This document shows positions 26,477 through 34,303 of a stretch of DNA of 64,000 nucleotides, one piece after another. The position numbers and the translations under genes were made by a program. The notes beneath the pieces were generated by a model that was not told where the DNA came from, searched no databases, and saw only the letters and a list, made by a program, of their open reading frames with translations. Where the stretch lies: the NCBI RefSeq assembly GCF_000428905.1, contig NZ_KE386814.1, forward strand, positions 613,758-677,757. Reading direction: 5' to 3'. This DNA is from Brumicola pallidula DSM 14239 = ACAM 615 (lineage in GTDB: Bacteria; Pseudomonadota; Gammaproteobacteria; Enterobacterales; Alteromonadaceae). Position 1 is the stretch's first letter. Every line of letters starts with the position of its first letter.

Positions 26477-27952
26477 AAAAACCAAGGGCGCTAACCAAAC
26501 CGCAACGACACTTAATAGCAGCATTCCCACAATATTGAGTATAACACCCGCACGCACCATCTGCGGAATACTGACTACCCCTGAAGCAAATACGATGGCA
26601 TTAGGTGGCGTCGCAACGGGCAGCATAAAGGCACAACTTGCTGCTAGTGTTATCGGCACACACAACAATAATGGTGACACACCGAGTTCTATAGCAACGG
26701 CCGCGACGACCGGCAAAAATGTAGCGGCGGTGGCGACATTACTAGTCAGTTCGGTAAGGAAAATGACCAAGCCGGTGGCTGCAATAATTAAAGCAAAAAT
26801 ACCGAAGGTGTCCAAATAAGTCAAGTTACCACCAAGCCATGCTGCTAAACCCGAAGAGGAAACTGCAGCTGCTAAACTTAAGCCGCCGCCAAACAAGATC
26901 AGCACGCCCCATGGTAAGCGATTAACATCGTGCCAAATCATCAATTGTGGTTGCGTGGTATCGCCACTAGGGAGTAAAAACAAGAGTAAAGCTGCGCTCA
27001 TTACAATACCGGTGTCGGTCAGGAAATCGATGCCTAGCAGAGCAGAAATAGGACGACGAGCAATCCAAAATAGCACTACCAGTGAAAATAGCACGGCAAC
27101 ACGTTTTTCGGCATGAGTCATGGCACCTAATTCATTGCGTAATTTGGTCAGATGTTGATTAACCGCAGGGTTTGCTGGAATATTAATTTTGAAGCTCCAA
27201 CGAGTAAGCGAATACCAAGCAAGGGGCAGCATACAAAGCATGACTGGAACACCGACTAGCATCCAACTAGCAAAGGTAATTTTAATATCATAGTTGTCAC
27301 TTAGAAAGGCAGCTAAAAGGGCATTCGGTGGCGTACCGACCAGCGTGGCAAGGCCACCAATAGTGGCGGCGTAAGCGAGGCCTAGCAGCATGGCTGTTTG
27401 AAACGATTTGGTTTGTTTAGGATCCAAATGTGTATTGTTATCGGCAATCACTTTGGCAACTGATAGTGCTATGGGCATCAGCATCATGGTGGTGGAGGTG
27501 TTTGTCATCCACATCGACAATAGGGCGGCAACAATCATAAAGCCGCCAATTAGACGACGTCCATCGGTACCGGTGTAACTGAGAATAGCCAGTGCGATCC
27601 GTTTGTGTAAATTCCATCTTTCCACCGCTAGGGCTAATATAAAGGCGCCTAAAAATAGATAGATAATTGGATTTGCATAGGCAGAGGTTGCTTCTGCTAA
27701 GCTGCTAATTCCTAAAAAAGGAAAGGTGACAATGGGTAAAAATGCAGTGACAGGCACCGGCACGGCTTCTGTTGCCCACCATACTGCCATCCAAATTCCA
27801 ACGCCGGCAACGCGCCATGCCGTCGGTTCCATGGCTGTTTGCGAATTACCAAGCAACATCATGATGACGAAAATTAGGGGGCCTAACAGTAGACCAATGT
27901 CTTGATACCGTCCGCGATGTAGATCGGTGGTTTCAGGCAAGCTTGTGCTCAT
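26471..27952 (-). CDS. SLC13/DASS sodium:carboxylate symporter, copy A
   Basis: 493 residues, full-length DASS family with the two helix-hairpin substrate motifs MTNTSTTMM and TELTSNVATAATF and conserved PPNALLAAFL and FMLPVATPPNAIVFASG. Multi-pass inner-membrane protein. It starts MSTSLPETTDLHRGRYQDIG, identical to copy B apart from one residue, showing common origin. It lies 80 nt downstream of receptor A; the SGNH gene follows. The receptor-symporter-hydrolase order suggests co-transcription and one substrate route from outside to cytosol. Confidence 0.9.
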   Translation of the reverse strand: MSTSLPETTDLHRGRYQDIGLLLGPLIFVIMMLLGNSQTAMEPTAWRVAGVGIWMAVWWATEAVPVPVTAFLPIVTFPFLGISSLAEATSAYANPIIYLFLGAFILALAVERWNLHKRIALAILSYTGTDGRRLIGGFMIVAALLSMWMTNTSTTMMLMPIALSVAKVIADNNTHLDPKQTKSFQTAMLLGLAYAATIGGLATLVGTPPNALLAAFLSDNYDIKITFASWMLVGVPVMLCMLPLAWYSLTRWSFKINIPANPAVNQHLTKLRNELGAMTHAEKRVAVLFSLVVLFWIARRPISALLGIDFLTDTGIVMSAALLLFLLPSGDTTQPQLMIWHDVNRLPWGVLILFGGGLSLAAAVSSSGLAAWLGGNLTYLDTFGIFALIIAATGLVIFLTELTSNVATAATFLPVVAAVAIELGVSPLLLCVPITLAASCAFMLPVATPPNAIVFASGVVSIPQMVRAGVILNIVGMLLLSVVAVWLAPLVFS

Positions 27953-28032
27953 TCGATTACCTTATGTGTCAAATGCGAGAATAAAGAGGGTGTGGCAGGC
28001 CTCCGTATAAAGAGTGCCTGCCTATAATGATG

Positions 28033-31032
28033 CTAAAACTTTGATTGGAAATCTAAGTAATAGCTGCGACCAAAATCGCGATGCGCATCGGCAAAGAAGC
28101 CGAAATAGTTGTCCGACAATGGTGCTCGTTCATTGCTTAGGTTACGAATACCAAGGCGAATACGAGTATCAACGTTATTTATATCGAAGCGGTAATCAAA
28201 CGTCGCGTTATAGGTTGTCATCGATGGTATGACATAACGAGTGCCGTCTTCTAGGGTTAATGAGCTTTGATAGAAACTACCAATTTTATTGCCACTTAAT
28301 GAAGCACCAAAAGCATTTTTTCTCCATGATACTCTGGCCGAATGGCGTTTTTCTTGGTTACCGTCTTGACCAATCAAATCTGCAAAGCCAGCAACAGGGT
28401 AGCTAAGTGGAATTTGACCGGCTTCTTGTGCTTGCACAAGAATAGCGGCATCGCCTCCGGCTTTCTGTTCAAATTCTTCAATGAAAGAGCCATTGTAGCT
28501 GAACTTGAACTTACCCACGTTAGTGTCGATATCATAATAAACACCAATGTCGTAGCCGGCTAAATTACGCTCATCTAGGTTGGCATATTGGTCGTCAATA
28601 AAGCGAATATCACCTGCGGGACAAATGCCGGCCGCTTGGTATATAGCCGCTTCGCCTGCGCCTGCATCATCTCGCGATACGGTTGGGTTAAACGTTGCTG
28701 AAGCACAATTAGTGTTACCATTTTGAAGTCTAAGGAATAGGTCTAACAGTGTGTGGTTTTCTTCACCAAATAAGCCAATCGTATTTTCCTTTTTAATTGA
28801 CCAATAATCAAAGGTGACGGTAATATCTTCATTCGGCGTAAAAACAAAACCCAACGATGTATTGATGGATTCTTCAGGATTAAGTGTTTTACTACCTTGA
28901 GCAATACGCTGTATTGAATTTCGACAATCCAGCGTCGTTTGGTCAATATCGCCGCCATTTTCTGCCGCGTATAAGCACGCATAATCGGTGCGCGTGTTGT
29001 TACGTGCCACAATACTTTCATTAATGGTAACTAGGTTAGGCACTCTGTAGGCTTCAGACCATGAACCTCTTAAAAGCAAAGATTCGATAGGGCGATAACC
29101 AAAGGCTACTTTTCCAACCGTGGTGTCACCAACATCAGAAAAGTCTTCATAGCGAATTGCAGCTTGCATATCGAAGTTTTCAAAAATCGGAATTTGTAGT
29201 TCAGCAAATACTGAAACAACCTCTCTCTCGCCGCTACTATCTGGCGTAGGGCTTGAGTTTACAACGTCAGACACAAACGGGTAGGTATCACCTTCAAAAT
29301 CGGTAAATGCGATGGTGCCATCCAAACGGTCATCGCGATCATCTTTAAAGGATTCTTCACGATATTCGAACCCAAGCACAAAACCCAACGGTCCTGCGGG
29401 TAATTCATAAATGTCAGCATTTGCGAATTTGGCATCAATCATTGTTAATTCAGTTTCACTTTTACGAAAAACGTCGATCAATGCCCGCTCAATATTGGAG
29501 TCCACACCACCACTAAATGGATTATATGCAGCCGCAGTGGGGTCAAATAATGCCTCTGTGATTAGGATGTTAGAGACACGATTTGACGTAATGTCGTCGG
29601 TGGTGGCTTTTGAATGTAATAGTGCCGTTTCCCAATCCCATTCACCAAATGAGCCTCTGAAGCCTTGTAGGAAGCGATACGTGTCGCCGTCGTTATTAAC
29701 AATGCGGGGCTGTTCGGCAAACCGGTAGTTATCAATAATGAGTTCCAATCCACTGCATGGAACATTTGGGATTAGCGCAGCATCTAGTCTGTTTGGTGAG
29801 CCACAAGGACCGAATGGGTTGTAATAGTTTTGCGCACCAACACGCAATGCCGATGTGGAGAATGATGACGTAGCATGGCGTCGTAAATTTGTTTCTGATT
29901 GGTAGTAGGATAATTCGGTGAAGCTTTCAGTGCCATTTTCGAATTCGTGGTTAACAAAGACAAATACGCTAGAGCGTTCTAACTTCGAACTTAAATCGCG
30001 ATCTGCATTTAAATTAAGTCTAAATGTACCTTGCCCATCGATACCACCGCACGTTGTTGCATTTAGGTTATATTGGCAACGTTCATCACCAATAGGGAAA
30101 GTTTCAAACTCGCCTGAGCTGTCCGTGAAAATATCTCTGAGACCGGCAGCAGTCGCGCTACTGACGACGTCAAATTGGCCGAATAAGGAGTTTGCTGTGT
30201 CGTTTCTAAAGGCGGTATCGCCAAACCAAAGTGAGTCTTCAGGAACGCGGTCACGAAAGTCTGAATTAGCCCAGCGTGGATCATCTTGGGAATTTACTCT
30301 ATCACGTGCATAGAAGTTAAAAAACGTACTTACATTAGTGCGGCCATCATTAAAATCTTTACCCCATTCAAGGGATAGGGTTTGCTCTTCGCGCGGTATT
30401 TCGTCGTACTGTGCCCAGCGTCCGGATAATGTAAGGCCAACAAAATTTGATTTTACAACATGGTTTACGACACCGGCGACTGCATCAGCTCCGTATATTG
30501 CGGATGCACCGTCACGTAAAACTTCTACTCGACTCAAGCCTATGATCGGTATGGTGTTAATATTAACTGAGTTGACAGGCACGAAACTGCCGCCAACTTC
30601 TTCGGTTTGATAAGATGCTGAGTTGACCATTCTGCGGCCATTCAGCAAGACTAATGTGTTACCTGTGCCCAAATTTCTTAGGTTGTAAGTACCAATATCA
30701 CCGCGAGCAGCATTCACACCACCGCCGATATTTTGAGCTTCATTAAAGAAGTTTTGGCCGTTCTCAGGAATGAGTTGTAATAAATCATCCAACGAATCAA
30801 TGCCTAGTTCGCCAATAGCTTCTGCGTCGATTACCGATACAGCAAGTGCTTCGGCAACTTGACCGCCGCGTATATTTGAACCAATAACTTGTATTTTTTC
30901 TATATCTTTATCGTCTTTTTTTACTTCTGCTTGTTGTGCAAATGCGGAAATAGACAGCACTGAAGCAATGGTTAAAGACAGTAGTTTAGGCGCAAAGGTG
31001 CCTATTTTGTTGCCCTGAGAAGGTTTGTTCAT
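28033..31032 (-). CDS. TonB-dependent outer-membrane receptor, copy A
   Basis: 999 residues, the same length as copy B and highly similar throughout. Signal peptide to about SISAFA; KDIEKIQVIGSNIRG; plug motifs LLNGRRMVNS and VLRDGASAIYGADAVAGVVN; C-terminal DFQSKF. No STN signalling domain. Variation from copy B is greatest in parts of the barrel (for example around NTNCASATFNPTVSRDDAG, probably a surface loop), which may reflect ligand divergence. It is the first structural gene downstream of the ECF sigma/FecR pair, separated from it by a 19-bp repeat array and the shared two-box motif. Confidence 0.93.
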   Translation of the reverse strand: MNKPSQGNKIGTFAPKLLSLTIASVLSISAFAQQAEVKKDDKDIEKIQVIGSNIRGGQVAEALAVSVIDAEAIGELGIDSLDDLLQLIPENGQNFFNEAQNIGGGVNAARGDIGTYNLRNLGTGNTLVLLNGRRMVNSASYQTEEVGGSFVPVNSVNINTIPIIGLSRVEVLRDGASAIYGADAVAGVVNHVVKSNFVGLTLSGRWAQYDEIPREEQTLSLEWGKDFNDGRTNVSTFFNFYARDRVNSQDDPRWANSDFRDRVPEDSLWFGDTAFRNDTANSLFGQFDVVSSATAAGLRDIFTDSSGEFETFPIGDERCQYNLNATTCGGIDGQGTFRLNLNADRDLSSKLERSSVFVFVNHEFENGTESFTELSYYQSETNLRRHATSSFSTSALRVGAQNYYNPFGPCGSPNRLDAALIPNVPCSGLELIIDNYRFAEQPRIVNNDGDTYRFLQGFRGSFGEWDWETALLHSKATTDDITSNRVSNILITEALFDPTAAAYNPFSGGVDSNIERALIDVFRKSETELTMIDAKFANADIYELPAGPLGFVLGFEYREESFKDDRDDRLDGTIAFTDFEGDTYPFVSDVVNSSPTPDSSGEREVVSVFAELQIPIFENFDMQAAIRYEDFSDVGDTTVGKVAFGYRPIESLLLRGSWSEAYRVPNLVTINESIVARNNTRTDYACLYAAENGGDIDQTTLDCRNSIQRIAQGSKTLNPEESINTSLGFVFTPNEDITVTFDYWSIKKENTIGLFGEENHTLLDLFLRLQNGNTNCASATFNPTVSRDDAGAGEAAIYQAAGICPAGDIRFIDDQYANLDERNLAGYDIGVYYDIDTNVGKFKFSYNGSFIEEFEQKAGGDAAILVQAQEAGQIPLSYPVAGFADLIGQDGNQEKRHSARVSWRKNAFGASLSGNKIGSFYQSSLTLEDGTRYVIPSMTTYNATFDYRFDINNVDTRIRLGIRNLSNERAPLSDNYFGFFADAHRDFGRSYYLDFQSKF

Positions 31033-31071
31033 CGGTATTCCCGTTATTATATATTTTGATTATCAATTTAA

Positions 31072-31097
31072 TAACGCTCTAGATTTATAAACCCCCT
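31072..31097 (-). promoter_or_regulatory. Shared two-box motif upstream of receptor A
   Basis: Minus-strand boxes TAGGGGGTTT and GCGTTA separated by 11 nt, the second about 40 nt before the ATG; counterpart of 25248-25274. A promoter recognised by the nearby ECF sigma factor is the simplest hypothesis. A repressor or activator site is the alternative. Confidence 0.5.
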
Positions 31098-31140
31098 ACT
31101 AGCCAATATAAAAATAAATAAAATGTATAAAAGGAATGAG

Positions 31141-31463
31141 AATTTAACAAAAGTGAATGAAATTCAGATAAGTATTTATAATTTAGAAAAGTGATTAGAA
31201 CTGAGACAAGTGATTGGAATTCAGATAAGTGCTTAGAATTCAGACAAATGATTGGAATTCAGATAAGTGCTTAGAATTCAGGTAAGTGTTTAGAATTCAG
31301 ATAAGTGTTTAGAATTCAGATAAGTGTTTAGAATTCAGATAAGTGCTTAGAATTCAGGTAAGTGTTTAGAATTCAGACAAGTGTTTATAATTTAGAAAAG
31401 TGCTTAGAATTCAGGTAAATGATTAAAATTTAGATAAATACTGGGATTTTAGAAAAGTGATTG
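31141..31463. repeat. 19-bp tandem array, 17 units
   Basis: Plus-strand consensus GAATTCAGATAAGTGTTTA, repeated head to tail with exact 19-bp spacing from 31141 to 31463. The central units (4-12) are nearly perfect; the outer ones decay (for example TAATTTAGAAAAGTGCTTA). The last unit overlaps the end of the FecR-like gene and contains its stop codon. The rest fills the gap to the receptor A promoter motif. Unit length is constant and spacers are absent, so it is not a CRISPR array. Possible roles are a protein-binding iteron-like array, a transcribed structured leader or a neutral slippage product. Confidence 0.95.
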
Positions 31464-31892
31464 TATAGCAGGAATAAACAAACCGCAGAAAATAAGTCCA
31501 ATGGCTAATGTATAAGCCCAAGATGAGGTTCCAGAGTGCTCCGCAAAAGAAGGACCCGCAAAAGAAGGACCCGCAAAAGAAGGACCGGCAAAAGAAGGCT
31601 CGACCAATAAACCTTCAGACGGATTGTTCGTTTGAGTAGGGAAAGGCAATACCACCGATTTATCAATCATGTCGTACATAGATTTTGTGCAGGCGCTGCG
31701 AGCCCAAATTTCAGACAATTCAAAATAGGCTTGTTGATGCGAAGGGTCCTTCTGCAGCCAATCAAAAAAAACAGTATGCGTGTCTTCAGATGTCCCAGAA
31801 ATCTGGCTATTGTCAAGCACAGCAATCCACGAAGCTGCTTGTTCTAGCACTTCATTAGATACTTCATAGCCTGACCATTCTTCTATATTCAA
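31449..31892 (-). CDS. FecR-like anti-sigma protein lacking the periplasmic domain
   Basis: 147 residues. Residues ~15-70 (EQAASWIAVLDNSQ to QQAYFELSEIWARS) match the DUF4880 cytoplasmic domain of FecR, which binds the ECF sigma factor. Then comes a proline-rich linker with four PSFAG-type repeats, a transmembrane helix (WAYTLAIGLIFCGLFIPAI) and a stop. Normal FecR proteins run to 300 or more residues with a periplasmic sensor domain; that domain is completely missing. The TTG start overlaps the TGA of the sigma gene (TTGA). The stop codon lies inside the 19-bp array, suggesting the array arose at or caused the truncation. It could still hold the sigma factor at the membrane, but could not sense a receptor in the usual way. 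Confidence 0.8.
   Translation of the reverse strand: MNIEEWSGYEVSNEVLEQAASWIAVLDNSQISGTSEDTHTVFFDWLQKDPSHQQAYFELSEIWARSACTKSMYDMIDKSVVLPFPTQTNNPSEGLLVEPSFAGPSFAGPSFAGPSFAEHSGTSSWAYTLAIGLIFCGLFIPAIQSLF
31541..31600. repeat. 15-bp in-frame coding repeat in the FecR-like gene
   Basis: Four tandem copies of CCGCAAAAGAAGGAC (the last with two changes), encoding PSFAG units in the linker before the membrane helix. As 15 is a multiple of 3, copy-number changes would only lengthen or shorten the linker. Confidence 0.92.
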
Positions 31893-32518
31893 CGTGCTGC
31901 CTTACTCATTCGTTTAGCTGACATTACGTGCTCATCGTGTTTGCTTGGCAATTGTTCAAACATATACTTACGACATAATACTAACCCTTTGGTGAGGTGA
32001 TTTTCCACTGTTTTCGTAGAAATATTTAGTATATTAGCAATTTGTTGATGTGATTTTCCATATAACTTTCGTTGAATAAACACCTGCCTACAAATCGGCG
32101 GCAGACGATTTATGACAACAATTAAGCGACAGTTTTCGTTGTCAGTAATTGCTTGCTCCTCTGCGTTCCGTTCAACCTGACACTCTGCAGCAGTAACTTG
32201 GCTATGCAGCGTTAGTTGCGATTCTGCGTATCTATCTTCCACTTTTTTATGGCGAATGGCACTTAATGCTAAGTTTTTGGCAATCAGGGTTAGCATGGGT
32301 CGTAACCCTTGCAATAACTCTGCATAATTGTGATGACTTGGTTTATTTTTTACTAACAGATAGAGTTTTAAATAAGCTTCTTGGGCTATTTCTTCAGCTT
32401 CGCTAGTGGTCACGAGTTTGTTTAAAAAACTGAGTAAACTTGTTTTAGACCCATGCATGAAAATCGATAAAGCTTCATCCAGCAATTTATTATTATTTTT
32501 ACTTTCGTAGATACTCAA
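31889..32518 (-). CDS. ECF-type RNA polymerase sigma factor (FecI-like)
   Basis: 209 residues with sigma region 2 (about 20-95: LVTTSEAEEIAQEAYLKLY) and region 4 (INRLPPICRQVFIQRKLYGK, then SHQQIANILNISTKTVENHL), the helix-turn-helix that reads the -35 element. The TTG start is preceded by GAGG about 10 nt upstream. It is followed by a FecR-like gene with a 4-nt overlap, the classic FecI-FecR arrangement, and the receptor/transporter genes downstream are the obvious targets. The ~20-residue tail after region 4 (SAKRMSKAAR end) is basic. Which promoters it reads is unknown; the two-box motif before both receptors is a candidate. Confidence 0.87.
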   Translation of the reverse strand: MSIYESKNNNKLLDEALSIFMHGSKTSLLSFLNKLVTTSEAEEIAQEAYLKLYLLVKNKPSHHNYAELLQGLRPMLTLIAKNLALSAIRHKKVEDRYAESQLTLHSQVTAAECQVERNAEEQAITDNENCRLIVVINRLPPICRQVFIQRKLYGKSHQQIANILNISTKTVENHLTKGLVLCRKYMFEQLPSKHDEHVMSAKRMSKAAR

Positions 32519-32885
32519 TTTGATTTACCTCTTGCAATAAGCAAGAACAATTTCTCTTACGTTTGCTAGAAATAACACTGATTTTGTTTTTTTACAAATA
32601 TTTTACATCTTCGGCTAATCGGTGACTGCATAATTGCTTGTTTAGTGTTGTTTAAGGCTTATCTGTTGCAACATGATTACCAATTTCCTCTAGGCAGCCC
32701 GTAACCGTATTGCTCAGTCAGCAAGCATTTATTGCACAAGGGCTTTACCATCGATAAGCGCTTTTTTAAGGTGCTCAGTAGTCTATTAGTGCGAGTTCTG
32801 TGTATAATGTTTGTAAGCGTTAATGATTTACATTTTTATGTACAGTTTTAGAAAGAATCCATCAGTCAATAGGAGACAACGTAGT
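32519..32885. promoter_or_regulatory. Divergent intergenic region, sigma factor / yqcA
   Basis: Non-coding region between the divergent ECF sigma and yqcA genes; it forms the right edge of the island. A TATAAT at 32803-32808 is a plausible -10 box for yqcA, though no good -35 is seen. I did not find the receptor-type two-box motif upstream of the sigma gene, so autoregulation is not evident. Confidence 0.45.
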
Positions 32886-33335
32886 ATGCGCAGCGTGAGT
32901 ATTTTCGCAGGTTCTGTATATGGTAATGCCCAACATGTGGCAGAAGAAGCAAAAACGATGTTTGAAAGCAAAGGGATTAAATGTGAGGTTTTTACAGATC
33001 CTGAAACATCAGATTTTAGCGAAGCGGAATCGGTTGTGGTGATCAGTTCTACTACAGGCCAAGGTGACGTTCCTCCCAATTTAGAGTTGTTTCACAGTGA
33101 TTTACGCGACGAATTTCCGTTAATGAACGGCAAACCGTTTGCGGTTGCAGCATTAGGCGACAGTAGCTATGGCGATAGTTTTTGCGGTGGTGGTCGTCAG
33201 TTTCAAGAGTTACTATTGGAGCTGCAAGGTAAGCCAGTGGCAGAAATGTTAGAGGTGGATGCTATTGAAACACTTGCTGCTGAAGAAGATGTTGTGCCAT
33301 GGCTAGAAGGGCTTGTTGACGAGTTAACCGCGTAA
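32886..33335 (+). CDS. yqcA: Flavodoxin-like protein YqcA
   Basis: 149 residues from the ATG at 32886, preceded by AGGAGACAACGTAGT; exactly the length of E. coli YqcA. The FMN phosphate loop is GSVYGNAQHVAEEA; the flavin-ring loops are SSTTGQGDVP and ALGDSSYGDSFCGGG. It is a short-chain flavodoxin that binds FMN and carries electrons in the cytosol; its redox partner is unknown. In E. coli it follows truC directly, which makes it the right-hand flank of the inserted island. Confidence 0.9.
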   Translation: MRSVSIFAGSVYGNAQHVAEEAKTMFESKGIKCEVFTDPETSDFSEAESVVVISSTTGQGDVPPNLELFHSDLRDEFPLMNGKPFAVAALGDSSYGDSFCGGGRQFQELLLELQGKPVAEMLEVDAIETLAAEEDVVPWLEGLVDELTA

Positions 33336-33420
33336 ACGATAGGATGCTCTTAACGCGTCTGAATTAGATAAAAGAAGCTTTGTAATAGCGCAATACGCTG
33401 TCTTTTAAGACACAAAAAGC

Positions 33421-33463
33421 AAAAAATGAGCCTAATAACAGTATTGTTAGGCTCATTTTTTTT
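33421..33463. terminator. Bidirectional terminator between yqcA and dapD
   Basis: Stem ATGAGCCTAA / TTAGGCTCAT, preceded by an A-run and followed by eight T residues. It lies between convergent genes and can end both transcripts. Confidence 0.92.
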
Positions 33464-33478
33464 GCTCGTGTTTTTTAT

Positions 33479-34303
33479 CTATTCAGCGCCACGTAGGATC
33501 TCATTAATGCCAACCTTGGCTTTCGTTTTAGCATCTACTTTCTTTACGATGATGGCAGCATATAAGCTATGCGTTCCGCATGGGCTTGGCAAGCTACCCG
33601 ACACCACGACCGACCCAGCAGGAACCCGACCATAAGTCACTTCACCGGTTTCGCGATCGTATATTCTGGTGCTTTGGCTAATATATACACCCATTGAAAT
33701 TACACAGCCTTTTTCAACAATAACACCTTCAACGATTTCAGAGCGTGCACCAATAAAGCAATTGTCTTCAATGATTGTTGGATTAGCTTGCAATGGTTCT
33801 AAAACACCGCCGATGCCGACACCACCAGAAAGATGCACGTTTTTACCAATTTGTGCACACGAACCAACCGTCACCCATGTGTCGACCATAGTGCCTTCAT
33901 CTACGAAAGCGCCAATATTGACATAAGAGGGCATAACAACTACATTGCGGCCAATAAATGAGCCTGTACGCACTGCTGCTGGTGGCACAACGCGCATACC
34001 TTCCTCAGCAAAACGCGCCGCCGTATAATCTGTGAATTTCAACGGGACTTTGTCGTAATAATTAGTCTCAGCACCTTCGACAAGTTTGTTATCGTGGAGT
34101 TTGAAGTAAAGTAATACTGCTTTTTTTAGCCATTCATTGACTTGCCATTCACCGTCTATTTTTTCAGCAACTCGCGCTTTACCAGAGTTCAGCAACTCTA
34201 CTGCATCAGTGACTGCTATTCTTATATCAGCGCTAACGTTTTGGGCCGTGAAAGTATCACGAGTATCAAATGCATTTTCTATAATGGTTTGTAAATTGTT
34301 CAT
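33479..34303 (-). CDS. dapD: 2,3,4,5-tetrahydropyridine-2,6-dicarboxylate N-succinyltransferase
   Basis: 274 residues (same as E. coli). Transfers succinyl from succinyl-CoA to tetrahydrodipicolinate in the lysine/meso-diaminopimelate pathway. The middle is a left-handed beta-helix of hexapeptide repeats ([20 protein letters not shown], then [14 protein letters not shown] and [16 protein letters not shown]). Its ATG overlaps the glnD stop by 4 nt, as the last gene of map-glnD-dapD. Confidence 0.97.
   Translation of the reverse strand: MNNLQTIIENAFDTRDTFTAQNVSADIRIAVTDAVELLNSGKARVAEKIDGEWQVNEWLKKAVLLYFKLHDNKLVEGAETNYYDKVPLKFTDYTAARFAEEGMRVVPPAAVRTGSFIGRNVVVMPSYVNIGAFVDEGTMVDTWVTVGSCAQIGKNVHLSGGVGIGGVLEPLQANPTIIEDNCFIGARSEIVEGVIVEKGCVISMGVYISQSTRIYDRETGEVTYGRVPAGSVVVSGSLPSPCGTHSLYAAIIVKKVDAKTKAKVGINEILRGAE

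Noticed and set aside
22208-31032. FecA-type signalling receptors
   Set aside because: Both mature receptors begin directly with the plug region; there is no ~80-residue STN domain.
31141-31463. CRISPR array
   Set aside because: Units are 19 bp head-to-tail with no unique spacers, and no cas genes are nearby.
33426-33635. Plus-strand 69-residue frame with hydrophobic start
   Set aside because: It begins in the bidirectional terminator and runs antisense through dapD.
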